Under the pieces are notes generated by a model that worked only from the letters and a program-made list of their open reading frames with translations, was not told where the DNA came from and did not search any database. From Ectocarpus siliculosus (taxonomy: Eukaryota; Sar; Phaeophyceae; Ectocarpales; Ectocarpaceae), in assembly GCA_000310025.1 (NCBI GenBank), contig FN649737.1, forward strand, positions 3,193,396 through 3,257,395: 64,000 nucleotides of DNA, read 5' to 3'. Position numbers and translations under genes: made by a program. Shown one piece after another: positions 39,001 to 50,227 of this stretch. Positions within the stretch are counted from its first letter, which is position 1, and every line of letters begins with the position of its first letter.

Positions 39001-42000
39001 GACGTCGAGCGTGATGCAGGAGGCCCTGTTCGTCTTCAAGGTAAGATTCGTGGTTTTTCTCCAATCTCTCTCTCTCACCTTCCCTCTCCAAACCATGGGA
39101 TCAAGATGAATGTCCCGAGTTCGCCGAAGGGGGTCGATTGTTGGTTGCGGGAAGTACGGCCAGTGCTCTTCACGATGTACGTATGGTTCCAGCAAGTTCG
39201 GTTCCGCGTCGTTGGAACGTCGGAACGTGAAGATTTTCTCAGCATGGGAGGGTGCGATTTCATACGTCGAACACAGTACGGCCGTTCCGCACTTGGAAAC
39301 AGGACGCCTCTCCTCCTCTATCGACATAGGCCGATTTTCCATACTTGATTGCATCCATATCTCCCTAGTGCAAGAAAAGAAAGAGCTGTCGAAGGCGGAT
39401 GAGTTGTGGAACAATGCGTTGCCGACGGCTCTCCGAAAGCGTATCGTTCGGTAGTTTTGGCACCCGTTTATTTGGGGAGAAACGAAGCGATACACCACCA
39501 GCCCGAGGGGGGGGGGGGTGTTGAGCAACACCGGAGTAATATTTTTTCCTATTATATCCTTCCGTTCTTGAACGTGTTCTTGAAGTATTTATCTAGCAAG
39601 TATTGCGGCGGTGCTGGGCTCCGATGCTGACGACCACATCGGTTGTCCTTTGCAGTGTGCTGCCTGCACAACTCGTGAGGTTAGGGAAGGAACAGCACTG
39701 AAAATATGGCACACGTATACTACGCACGCCCGAACAGGTGGGGGCGGGTTCGGTAGCGGCCACGACCGGGTTCTCATTGAGCCTCGTACCGGAATGCGCC
39801 CCGGGCTCGTGCGGCGGGCCAACCTGCGCCTCCGGCTGCCCCAGGAGGCCGGCGAAGGTGTACGTTAAGTCTTGTCCTGAGGACAAATGCCTCCCCGAAG
39901 ACAGGTTCCCTAGCCAGGGGAGCCGCGACAAAGAGGTATGGGGCAAGCTAAATCGAGCGTTGAGTCATCACGTTGTTGTTTTATTTTGTTGTTGTTGTTG
40001 TTGGTTCTTCTTCTTCTTCTTCTTCATGTTGCCTTTGTATTGTAGTATGCACAGTTGGTTTCTGATGGTACGGTGGTGGTTCTTGGTGATGATCTTGGGT
40101 TAATTTTGCGGTCGAGTCCCCGCCTCCTCGCCCCCCCTCCCATCCTTATTCTACCCCCGCGGCTGTGTCTGGAGATTCAGTGTTCGTCCGTCAATTGTTC
40201 TGCTCTGGGTGGAGATAGCGTGCTCGTGTTCTTGGAATTTCGTGACGACTTTTAATCACGGATGGCCCGGATGAATCGCTCTTTTTCTTGGTGGTATGCA
40301 TAGTTGTCTGGGTGAACAACGTGCGATTGTGTGTGCGTGGCGAACAGCCAACCGCCTGCTTGCGCTACTCTGTCATATCATGAGGCTACAGCTGAGTTTC
40401 TGATATCGCTCCTCGCCGTGTGCGAACATTACAAAGTCGTCGGTTTGGTTGGGTCCCCCCTTAAAAATATCGGTCCCCAAAATGGGATCCGTCTCAATTG
40501 GTGTTCGATCGCTTGCGTGTACGTTTTCCCCTGAAATTTCCCCCCAGCCTCCTTCCTCTCGAGGAGGCGTGGTTAACGGCCTAACCGCTGCAGGCATACA
40601 AATCATGAGTGCCCCCCCCCACACACACCCCAAACACGCCCACGGTGCCCCAACGAAGTTCGAGGTGTCCTCGGCCGACGGGTCGGTTTTCATTGCGGAC
40701 GGACGGGGCTCCGCTGGTGACGGAGTGTTTTGCGTCCCCTCCAAGCACGGGGCCTGCGTGTACTACATCGCCGTGACTGCGGGGGGAGAGGACGAGCCGG
40801 CGATGCAGCTAACAGCCACCGCCGATGTTCCCACGGGGATTTCCTTGGTAAGAGCGTTTTGTGTCTCTCGTTTTTTTCTCGTGCCACCTTTTGTTTCCTA
40901 CGCAAATCTGTTCTCTCCCTAGGCCATGACTCTGGTAGAGGCGGCATCGATCGGCTTGGAGGGCTTAGCCATCTCTCCCTGAGGGCCGAACCTCACGTCT
41001 CCCTCCTGCGGTACGCCGTGTCTTTAGTTTTGTCGCAGCAAGGGCACTTCTCCTTTTTCTCGGTTCAGTTTTTCTCTCAAAGTTTAATTTGATAACAGTC
41101 ACGTACGCGTCCTGCCTATCCAGGAAGAACCCCGATATGGGTAAGACTTCCTCTTCTGCGCTGCATGCATGCCTTGCATTTTGACGCGGTTTTTCGGTAC
41201 CTTGAAGTATCAACATGAGTCAAAACAGAAAACTCCATGTAGCACCTAAAAAAAAGGGCTTTCCGGGCGTTCCTTGAGGGCCGCGGGGCTGCAAGGGGTT
41301 GGTTGCTGGTCGCCGTAAGGGTGTACATGCCGCTGTTGCCAAAAACTGGCGAGTTTTTTATCGCCTGTAGGGTGTAGATGCCGCGGTTGCCAAAACTGCT
41401 ACTTCATGTTTGATGGTACCTGTTATCTTGCTTCCCCCCCTGCTTTGCTCGGAATTTCTACTGCTGTTGTCTCGGGATAACTGCAGTGTTTGCAAGCATA
41501 CGGATGGAGTGGTTGTTGTTGTGTTCGATTCGGAACAGCTGTTCGTACCGTGCTTCCCAGTACGTGTCGCACTTGTCCAACAATTCAGACGAGAGATGTC
41601 TGCTTCCGATGGTCCTAGACTTGACGCAACGAACAAGACCGGGAGAAGGGTGTGTCTCATGAATACCCAGGATCGAAGTTTCGACCTTCACGCACCGGCC
41701 AAGGATTGTCGTCCAATCAGAAAGTGACAATAGCGAACTTGACCAATGGGAAATCTGCGGGCAGCCTGATGGCTTTCTCGCGATGTGCTTGGGGGCTCAC
41801 TGGATCCGCTTGGGATGGCTCCGAGCTCTATGTCTGCCATTGCCTTGATTTTGAGGTCGCATCGGATTGGGCTTTAGTTGCGAGCGCCAGTTTGAAGCGG
41901 GGAATGATTCTTGGCGCGCCACCACTTACCCACCAGCCCATATTTTGATGTGCACAAAAAATACGTGAAAAAACAGGTGGTTCCGTGTATCGGAGACTCG

Positions 42001-45000
42001 AGTCTCCCGGACGGTATGATCGTGACCCCCGCCAACCGCGTGCCACTGTCGGGTATGAAGCTGTACGAGCTCTGCTCCAAGGGAGAGGTGGACTTTCAGG
42101 TAGGTTTTATTGATGCCTCTCAGCCCCGTCTCCGCAATCATCCCTTCCAAGCGGCAACCACCGCATGTCCACCTTCCTTGTCCCCTTGTGCTGGTTGATG
42201 CATGTCTCCGTGGGCCCTTTGTTCTTTTCGCCGAAACTATCGTACATGTACTACCCACAACGTATTTTGTAGATGTAGGCTGAACCAAGTGCCTTGCCAA
42301 ATGTTTCGTGCATAAGCGAGAACTGTTGATTGTTATTTGCCCCCAAGCAATTCTGGTGCGTTCTCTCTCTATGGAAGCTTGATTGTAATCGCATTCAATG
42401 GCCTCCGATGTGCCTTGGTCGAAAAAAGGGGGTCCTTCGAGGCGTGCAAGGGTCCCGTGGACGTCCACACGCATATGACAGAATTGTGTGTGTTTTCTTG
42501 ACCGATCCAGATGTCTTGTCGGGTCTTGATTCCAATCGAGAGTACCCGTGCACCCCCGCAAACGAGCTCGTTTGCTTGGTTCAGGTCTCGATTTATCTTA
42601 CTCGATTTTTGCCTCTCAAGCACCCAACCCTAACATCGCCGTGAAATAGTAAATGTCCTGCAATTCCCCTCGATGTGATGTCATATTTTCACCCTTCATT
42701 TTTTCCTTGTGGTGATCAACGTAGGTGTCCGTCGAGTCTTGTAGGGGCGAAGTGGAGCTCTTCGTATGCGACGACACGTGTCCAGGCCTCTACCCCTCCA
42801 AGAAGGTGCGTTGTCTCGAACATCTCGTTAAGGTTAGGGGTAGGATCTAGCATCTCGTTATGATCCTCGACACCAAGCGGTTTTCGTCGCTTGTGCGAAT
42901 AGTCCGCGGGGAATCGGAACCTTCCAGAGTAGATAGAGACTCCCTCGAGAATGAGATGGTAAATAACAAAAGGCATGGGTGCAAACTACCCTCGTTCGAT
43001 AAATTAGAAGGGGTTGAGAAAACGATGACATTCTGTGGTGGCGTCACAACAAACCCCCACAAGGGAGGAGAGAAGGTGTAAAATATGTCGTGAGTGGAAT
43101 ATATGGCAGAAACATCAAGAGGGCCCGGGGTACGGCGGAAGCATGAAGAAGTAGTCGGCTTTTGGTGGTGCCTCGGCTAGCTCCCGAAACTATGCTGCTG
43201 CTCTTTGTGTTCAAATGGTCCCATGACTTCGGCAATCCTCGAACGAGAACGCTCTCACCGTCCGTCCGCTCCCCCCCCCCCCCCCCCCCCTCGGTAGCCC
43301 GGCGAACGCATGGTGTATACATACATGTCCGATGGCGAGATGATCTGCACGGAACACCAGCAGGATACGCACTGCCAGCCTCTACCCGGTAGTGATCGCA
43401 ACAAAGAGGCCTCCGTCACGGTGGAGGCGGGGGATCCGGCGGAAGGGACGACGTCGACGCGGTCGTCGACGTACTTTGTGGGCGTGGGCATGCGTCCGGG
43501 GCAAAGGGCAGAGGACCAGGAGCACCTCCTGAGGGTGAGGGGGGGGGGGGGGGAAGCCTGTTGCTGTTCGTGTTGGTGCTGTTGTTTTAGTCGTTGTCGT
43601 CGTTTTCGGCCGTTGGTGCTGTTTGGAGGGCGGGAGAAAGGTGGGGGAAGGGATTTATTTGACGAGGAGCAATACCGTACAAGTGAGAGTGAGGGAACAA
43701 GGCTGTACTGCGGGAGACGAGAAACTGGCCTGGAATCGAGATGGTCCGGGAAATAACTTTATTTTGTCTTCTTTCTTGTCGAACTCGGGTGTGTGTCTCG
43801 TCCGCATCCCCAAAACGAACCACAGGTTAACGTCATGGGAGAGGAGGGGGTGCCAATATCTCCGTCCCTGTCTGCGAAGTTCCTGCCGTCTGGGTCGGAC
43901 GCGTCGCGTGCCGTGGTCGGCGGGAGAGAGGCTACGGTGGAGTGGTGAGTCTTCTTAGCTTGGTATGCTCACACCGCGAGTACATCGGGAGAAAGGCTTT
44001 TAATCGTCGGATCCCGCGATGTTTAGTGGGGGCATCTCCGTGCTAATTGGTCTCCGTGCTTGCCTTTGTTTTTTGGAGTGCACAATTGTTCGTTTTTATG
44101 GGGACACCAAAGAGTTAGGAAAACTCCTTACAATCTGTGACGACGCATGTCATCAACATCGAGCTACAAGAGTGCGTGAAACATAGCACTCCCGTTACCA
44201 CATCAACAACAGCGTTTGTATCGTAATGCGAAATTTTGATACCGTTGCAACGCGATCTGCATCTATGCGCCGATGAACGCAGGGGAGGAGCAACCCTGCA
44301 CATGCCCAAGTTGAGCGGACGTCACCCATATGAGGCGGAGGACCGCGACTGCGGAATATACTGTTCGTACGAGGTGTACGCCGTGCCGACAAGGTGAGGC
44401 ATCTCGAGGTGTAGTACCCCCCGACCCCCCTCCCGCCGGATTTCCCATGGCACATCTGGTCTGGCACAGCACTCGCAAGGATGATGAATGACGAGATTCT
44501 GGTCCATCCTTGTGAAACGTAACCTGGGCCAGCGAAAATTCGGCATATCGCTTCGTCCCGGCACTGTAGGGATGCGAGTTCAATGGTCTAACGACGGCGG
44601 AATGCGTTTACATGAGTACACCCTCCGTCCCCCGCCGGGTTATCTTCAATTGAATGATTTTGCAAGAGTTCTCGTCCCCGGTGTGGGTGGACTGTAGCCC
44701 AACAAGCCACGAACGTGTGCAGCTTTGCAAAGCCTGGTGTCGTGTGGTCCAGGGTGGCACAATGACGAAATGTTTTTGCGAGCAGTATCGCGATCCTCGA
44801 GGATGGATTCCATCCTGGCCACATTGGGCATAAATGCCGGAGGAAATACACAGGGACAAGGTGATCGATCAGTTTCTCCAAAACCTTGACCAGCTAACAG
44901 ACCAGCCCAGCCTGAACGCCCCGGAAGCCACGAGGGAATTCACCCAAGCTATCCTTGAAGCAGCGCAGTCAGTGCTGCCGGCAGAGACCCGGATACCACG

Positions 45001-48000
45001 CATGCCGGAGTGGTGCAAGAGCCCGGAAACGAAAACAGCAGTCGTGAAAGCCCTTGCCGAGCGAAGGAAAGCACGCCGGAAGATGAAAATCGACCAATAT
45101 CCAGCAACATGGGAAGCACTCCGGACCACTTGCAAGGCAGTACAACTGCAGTCGACGACGGAATTTATGCCCACTTGGAGAAGCATGTGGCTGGGATTTC
45201 CATCCTCGAGGATCGCGACATGCGGGGAGTGTACAAATACCTCAAGAGCTCGGTAGGCCTAGACGGGAAGCAGACAGGGGGACAGCAGCCCGTCAAAGAC
45301 GAGAATGGTGTCATGCTGAGGAGTAAGGATGAGATTCTTCCAATGGTGGGCGAGGTTCTTCGGCTCTCTACTCAACGCTAAATCCCGCACGTTGAACTCA
45401 TCCATCATCGAGGAGGTAAAGCAACAACCGAAGGTACCAACCACTGAATGCTCGCAACACCTGGAGTCCGCACCAACCCTGGAGGAGACTCGGAGAGCAG
45501 CACGGGGGATGAAAAACTGGAAAGCGCCTTGGTCATGATTCCCCGCCGGTAGAACTACTCAACATCGACAACGTTGACGAGCCCATAGTGATCAAACGCT
45601 TCTACGCCATCCTCGTCGAAGTGTGAAACGGGAGGGATTTCCCGCAGGAATGGAAAGATGCCACCATAAAAAGGCACTCTACAAGAAAGCGGACCGATCC
45701 AACAGTAACAACTACAGGGGGATACACCCTATCCCTTCTGTCGCATGGGGACAAGGTGCTCCTGAAAATCGTCGCTAACCGTCTCAGTGATTACTGCGAA
45801 AAACACGACATCTTGCCGGAAGAACAGTGCGGCTTCCGACCTGGTAGGTCCACCGTCGACATGCTGTTCGTCGTCCGACGACTGCAGGAGCTGGCACGGA
45901 GGCGGGGTATCCCGCTGCACATGTGCTTCGTCGACCCCCAGAAGGCCTATGACGCAGTCGACCGGGAGCTGCTGTGACCAGTGCTGGCCCGAGTGGGGAT
46001 CCCGGAGGAAATGATCGCGGTCGTCCGCCAGTTCCACGGCGGCATGCAAGCTCAGGTATGCGTGGGCGACGGGGAGCTCTCTGGCTGGTTCGAGGTCACC
46101 CAGGGACTGCGACAAGGATGTGTATTGTCACCACTGTTGTTTAACATATTTTTCGAGGCAGCGCTCGAGGTAGTTCAGGTACGATTCAGCGAAGACGACG
46201 TTATCCTCAGGAATCTGGTATACCTCCAGGAGGAGACTGGGACGAGGGTAATGACACCACTGGGACAAGTTCGGAAGGCGGTGTGGGGTATGCTGTACGC
46301 CGACGACGCTGGGTTCGTATCGAGATCGGCCGAAGGTCTGGCGAGGATGATGACCATTGTCGTGGAAGTGTTTGGAGCGTTCGGACTGACAGTATCGGAG
46401 AAGAAGACAGAGACTCTCCTGATGAAGGTGCCGGAGAAGAAATCGAAGAAGGGAGCGCCGCCACCGCCACCCCCACCACCTGCGGCACCGCTGGTGATCG
46501 AAGCAGCAGGCCAGAAGTACGCCCAGACAGCGGAGTTCCGATATCTGGGTAGTCGGGTCAGAGAAGATGCTAAAGTCACGCAGGAGATCAACCAACGGAG
46601 CAGAGCAGCGTGGGCGTGCCACCTGGGAGCTCTTCGACGGGCCGACAGCACCGTGGGGACTAAACGTCCGGCTTCTAAAAGCAGAAGCGATGGAGGCCCT
46701 GCGGTACGGATGCATGACGTGGGCCCCGCGCCGCAAGCACTACGACCTGCTGACGAGTACACACTATGGGCTTCCGCTATGGGTTATCGGTTCCCGCCGC
46801 ACGCGCGGCCAATAACGGCAGCTCTCATACGCCCAAGCCCTCAAAAAGGTTGGGTGCCAACACGTGGAGGCTACTGTCCGACTACGGCGACTCCTGTTTA
46901 CTGGGGCATTGGCCAGACAACCGGTCGGGCGACTCCCGAAGCAATTGATGTTCGGACATATCGTTGGGGGGGAACACCCAGGCAGCGGGCGCCCGGAAAA
47001 GAATTGGGTGTTACGCTTGAAGGACGACTTCGTAGAGTTCGGTGCCAATGCCGAATCCACGGATGACGACCTGAGGACGTTCTGTTACCGCGTGGCTGCT
47101 GGCCTGTTGCAGCGAAAGTGGAGAGCGGTTGCCGTGGTACAGAGGGGTGGTAGAGGGAGCGGTGAAGTTCATGGTCAAAAGGCGCAAGGAGCAAGACAAA
47201 CTAAGCAGGCTACGCGCAGAAAAACACCGGACAGAAGACCAACAAGACAGCCGACCGGGGGGGGAAGGGCACACGGGCGGGGGGGGGGGCGTCGAAAGAT
47301 AGGAGGCACGACTGCAGCCGAATAGACGCCAGAACGGAGATGGCTGAACGGATAGAGAGATATGTTCCGGACTGATGATGATGGAGGCGACGGCAGGAAT
47401 ACCAGCCGGACGTATCCCTATATTTTCCGTCGTATCGCTACCCCCCCCCACCCCCCCCGCAGTGCCCCCGATGTTGTGATGTTGTTGTCGTCGAAGTCAT
47501 TCATGTGTTTGGTGCTTGCCTACTTCGTTGTTCCGGTGGAGCGTTGGAAGACCTGTCTATTTTCCTCTTTCTTTCTTTTTCTTTCTTTCTTTCATCCCTT
47601 TTTGACCGGGGTCCATCGTATCCCGGTTAGCTTTCTTTTTCGTTTTGGAAAAAAAAGCGCGTTTTCGAGGGCTCTTCCATTTTTACTTGATTTCTAGAAA
47701 AGTGTACCCCCTTTTGGGCGTAGTTGGCTTGTGACCACGGAAGGTCGTCCGCATCAATTGGACCTTTCAACAGAAGGTACTGAGCGGAGACGGGAACGGT
47801 TTTTAACGTGAAGACAACAGCAAGAATGCCGAGCTTTCTAAGGATCGATTCCACGACATCTCTTCGATCGAGGTATCTATTCGCCATGGAAATATGGCGG
47901 AGTATGCCCCGACTGTCGCCCCGCGTGTCCACGTAAGATGTGGCAGTCACAACCAAACCCACACGCACGAAATATGCACTGCTATCGGCATGTTTCGGGT

Positions 48001-50227
48001 TCTTCAATTGTGTGTTCCCACCGCTGCTGCCGTTGCTGTTGAGAAGACTGAAAGGCGAGTTTCCTCACACGGCTTGCGGGCTGGAGTCCCTCAGCAACCG
48101 CTTGAAGGTGGATGTCGTGTACAAGTTCGTCGGAAACGCCAAGAATCCCGGGGAGGTGACGCAGGTGAGCCCAAAGAGAACACGTGCTTGAAACGGCAAA
48201 CTGTTGTGACGATTACGACCATGGCAGGCATCAAGAGTGGTCCGTCCTCACAATAGAGGCAGCAGATACCACGCCACGATGGCGTTATTTGTTTGGCGTT
48301 CGATGACATTATCAGACGGTGTAATGGTAGGAGGTGTGGTTACTGTCCCACGCATGTCAGCGCATTCTAACACAGCCCAGCTACCACGGGGATGTGATAA
48401 CGAGCGAGTTGTGGGAAATGGGGGGTGAGTGGTATCTTTGCGGGTTAAAAGGAATCGTTGTTGTCGCAATCCCCCTGCGGGCTGTGACACGTTAACGCAT
48501 TCAAGCGGGGGGTGATACCGTAGGCTGCATAAGACGTAACACCCCCTGGGCTGATGTTCAACGCTCGATCTCGTCGAGAGCCTTCCGAAGACGTATTATT
48601 CGAATTTGGGCATCCTCTTCGTCATGAAGTATGGAGCTTGGGGTGTGATATCGTATATTCAACATGATACTCTGAGGGCAAAGAAGTGTTTATGCGAGAG
48701 TGCTCTCTCTTGAGGTGTGTGTGAGATCACAAGGGTGGTGAAATCTCTCATGCAGACTGTTGCTGATTGCAAGGCGTGGCATTTCCACGTGGCGGTGCCC
48801 ATACGTATTTTCTTGCACAGACAAAAGACAGCGCGGAACCTACGAAGCGTAGATCGACCTGGGTAAACCAAAGCATGTTGGACTCGCGAATGTTGATAAT
48901 GCTAAACGGTCAGAACTAGATTCCAGACACCGGCGGAGCTACCCCATGTGCAAACGGAGAAGAAACACACACAGACTGACTGTCACAAACATGTGAAAGA
49001 ATAGAGAATATTGCCGACGGCGAATGGTCCATGTTGGTTCGAACCGCGGGGGTTTTTGACGCGACCTTACAATGTTGGCCTCCATGGCGGTGGAACTCAG
49101 ATGGCGGAGAGGGGGTTACGTGGTTCACTTGTCACCTTTGTAACATGTGACGTGATTCATCGTGGTATGTAGTATCGCGGAATTTCAGAATGTGGTAACA
49201 ACATCTTGTGTTACCCGTGTGATAAATTGGCGGGCGGCTCTGTAAGGGTCGTATCGTACGTGGGTGTAACATCTTGTCAATTACGGCCCTCATGCTCTCA
49301 GACGACGCTGCAAGGCCTGCGTGACGAGGTGCACTACGTTTTCGTGGTGGCCACTTGCGACTTTGTGTGCCTCGAGGCCCTGCTGCGCATGCAGTGCAGC
49401 CGGTCGCTTGGTTCGGCCCATTCTCCCTGCAAGCCTCAGGTGAGCTGACGGTGACAAGCAACGGCCGGGAGAGGACTCGTTGAATTCGGTTCCTTACAAA
49501 TATTTGTTACAAATCGCCATGCCTTGCCTCGGCAACATGTAGTACGAGCGAACAAGCTTTCAAAGAAACCAGAGGTAGTTTGCGCCGTCCTTCCAGGTGC
49601 AAGAAGGAAGAAACACTGCGCGCATGTTCCACTTACGCTGGAGCCGTCGCATTACAAGCGACCAGAAAGACCGCCGTCCCGACCACAATACTTTCGGCTA
49701 CACAACAAACAAATTGATATTGAAACCAGCGCATGTGGCGCAACGCTGCCCGTCCATGTTGACCTCCCTAACACCAATCTCCCCTCCCCCTCCCCGACAA
49801 TCGCTTCCAACAGAACGTCGTGTTCCCTGCGGCACACCTCGTGGCATCAAAGTCGGATCTCACCCCCACCACCACAGGGGACACCGGCAGCGGTGGCGGT
49901 AGCAGCAGCGGCTCGGAAACCACGCAGTCTCCGGTGTTCTTGATGGTAGCGCTGCTTGCCGTCGTCGGCGGGGTCTTGTATGCGCTCAACCGCCAACCCG
50001 CCGGCGGTAGCAGCACTAGCTACGCACCGGCACAGAGCGGTGGTATCAGGTGGCTAGGCGGCTGGGGCGCGAGTAGTGGGGGTGGGCGTGCGGCGGGGTT
50101 CGAGCTCACCGATCTGCAAAGACCGGGTCGAGGGGACGACGGCCTTGGAGAATTCTTGGTCGGGGATGGGAGGGGAAGGGGTGACGCGGAATCGGGCCCG
50201 GCGTACGCCAGCCTCCTGCCCGGATAG
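27021..50227 (+). CDS. Large type I membrane protein with tandem PPC-like extracellular domains, at least 26 exons
   Basis: Exons: 27021-27266, 28581-28918, 29608-29685, 30012-30111, 30462-30566, 31221-31364, 32076-32188, 32603-32789, 33220-33322, 33917-34042, 35104-35288, 35438-35669, 36276-36362, 36999-37156, 37837-38131, 38894-39040, 39738-39935, 40548-40847, 41977-42099, 42725-42805, 43298-43534, 43826-43944, 44283-44393, 48047-48164, 49302-49439, 49814-50227. Phase agrees at every junction except 34042/35104, where a small exon is unresolved. About 1,495 codons. The N-terminus (MKAPNIYRAVIAAAAL) looks like a short signal peptide. Repeats of ~120-150 residues share a pattern: L-x-x-G-x-P-Q, a YY/YF strand, a long beta strand, GDPD-x-YV, an aromatic turn (NFTW, NFYW), C-x-x-C, Y-x-I-G-V, N-x-SYT. 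This resembles bacterial pre-peptidase C-terminal (PPC) beta-sandwiches. Near the end comes a membrane segment (PVFLMVALLAVVGGVLYAL) and a ~75-residue Gly-rich tail. Ligand unknown; adhesion or wall contact is a guess. Confidence 0.7.
30748..30933 (-). mobile_element. Short inverted-terminal-repeat element (MITE), copy 2
   Basis: Ends are AGATACCACACCCC and GGGGTGTGGTATCT, flanked on both sides by TA (30746-30747, 30934-30935). It lies in the intron between the exons at 30462-30566 and 31221-31364. Inner sequence matches copy 1 in reverse orientation. TA duplication and short inverted ends suggest a Tc1/mariner-like origin. Confidence 0.7.
31577..31625 (+). repeat. GTT/GGT trinucleotide microsatellite
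   Basis: A run of GTT repeats followed by GGT repeats inside an intron of the large membrane-protein gene. Confidence 0.9.
33024..33080 (+). repeat. TC dinucleotide microsatellite
   Basis: About 28 perfect TC units in the intron before the exon at 33220. Confidence 0.9.
33344..33715 (+). repeat. Minisatellite, 44-52 bp unit, about 7.5 copies
   Basis: Units begin AGCGCTTATGTGGCC or AGCGCTTTTGTGGCC and end in GTCGTCGTTGTTGCTGCTCC-type sequence. It fills most of the intron between exons 33220-33322 and 33917-34042. It gives long open frames on the plus strand, but the reading is repeat-driven and not coding. Confidence 0.85.
35639..35810 (+). repeat. Duplicated 3' exon end and donor
   Basis: The last ~50 bp of exon 35438-35669 (GGAGTTTCCGGGGTGACCGA through TTCTCGCAG and its GTTAGT donor) recur at about 35751-35808 ending TTCTCGCAG|GTTACG. 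Both copies keep the same frame (DVTFSV-x-GTFSQ). A third fragment of the donor side occurs near 35880. Either donor could be used if the intervening intron were retained. Confidence 0.75.
37054..37826. other. Assembly artefact: N gap (37410-37509) flanked by a false duplicate
   Basis: Sequence after the gap (37510-37826) aligns base for base, in order, with 37054-37360 before it, but with runs of one base smeared and minor bases lost. For example GAGGAAAGCGGGGAGAGCGG becomes GGGGAAAAGGGGGAAAAGGG, and CTTTAAAACCG becomes CTTTAAAACCC. This is how a poorly called trace end looks. The true locus therefore probably has one copy, the 100 Ns are a placeholder, and the intron between exons 36999-37156 and 37837-38131 is shorter than drawn. 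Confidence 0.85.
44834..47325 (+). mobile_element. Degenerate LINE (non-LTR retrotransposon) in an intron of the large gene
   Basis: A 2.5 kb stretch in the intron between exons 44283-44393 and 48047-48164, in the same orientation as the host gene. It has the region before reverse transcriptase (ALAERRKARRKMK; SILEDRDMRGVYKYL), the reverse transcriptase, and the C-terminal part (EAMEALRYGCMTWAPRRKHYD; LFTGALARQP; GRPEKNWVLRLKDDF). Frame changes occur near 45165, 45340, 45700, 46650 and 46850. No apurinic endonuclease domain was seen, so it is 5' truncated. Neither target duplications nor a poly-A tail were delimited. Confidence 0.8.
45756..46640 (+). pseudogene. LINE reverse transcriptase with in-frame stop
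   Basis: Reads LLKIVANRLSDYCEKHDILP, EEQCGFRPGRSTVDM, CFVDPQKAYDAVDRELL, then TGA at 45975-45977 where Trp is usual. The same frame goes on: VTQGLRQGCVLSPLLFNIFF, and the catalytic LYADDAGF with YADD at 46296-46307. A proline run (APPPPPPPP) lies at about 46458-46490. It matches non-LTR reverse transcriptase blocks in order. The stop and the downstream frameshift make it inactive as written. Confidence 0.85.
48532..48653 (+). mobile_element. Short inverted-terminal-repeat element (MITE), copy 3
   Basis: Begins AGACGTAACACCCCCTGGGC and ends GGGGTGTGATATCG, flanked by TA on both sides. Inner blocks CGTCGAGAGCC and GGCATCCTCTTCG match copy 1. It lies in the intron before the exon at 49302. A further GGGGGTGATACCGTA just upstream (48508-48522) may be the end of a nested copy. 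Confidence 0.6.

Noticed and set aside
40924-40980. Candidate exon after CTCTCCCTAG (reads AMTLVEAASIGLEGLAISP)
   Set aside because: It runs into TGA with no suitable donor. Exon 40548-40847 joins in phase to 41977-42099 and gives a continuous motif.
44780-45215. Inverted 22-bp match (CCATCCTCGAGGATCGCGA) between the LINE 5' flank and its interior, suggesting 5' inversion by twin priming
   Set aside because: Similarity ends after about 22 bp, and the match contains a palindromic CCTCGAGG that inflates it.
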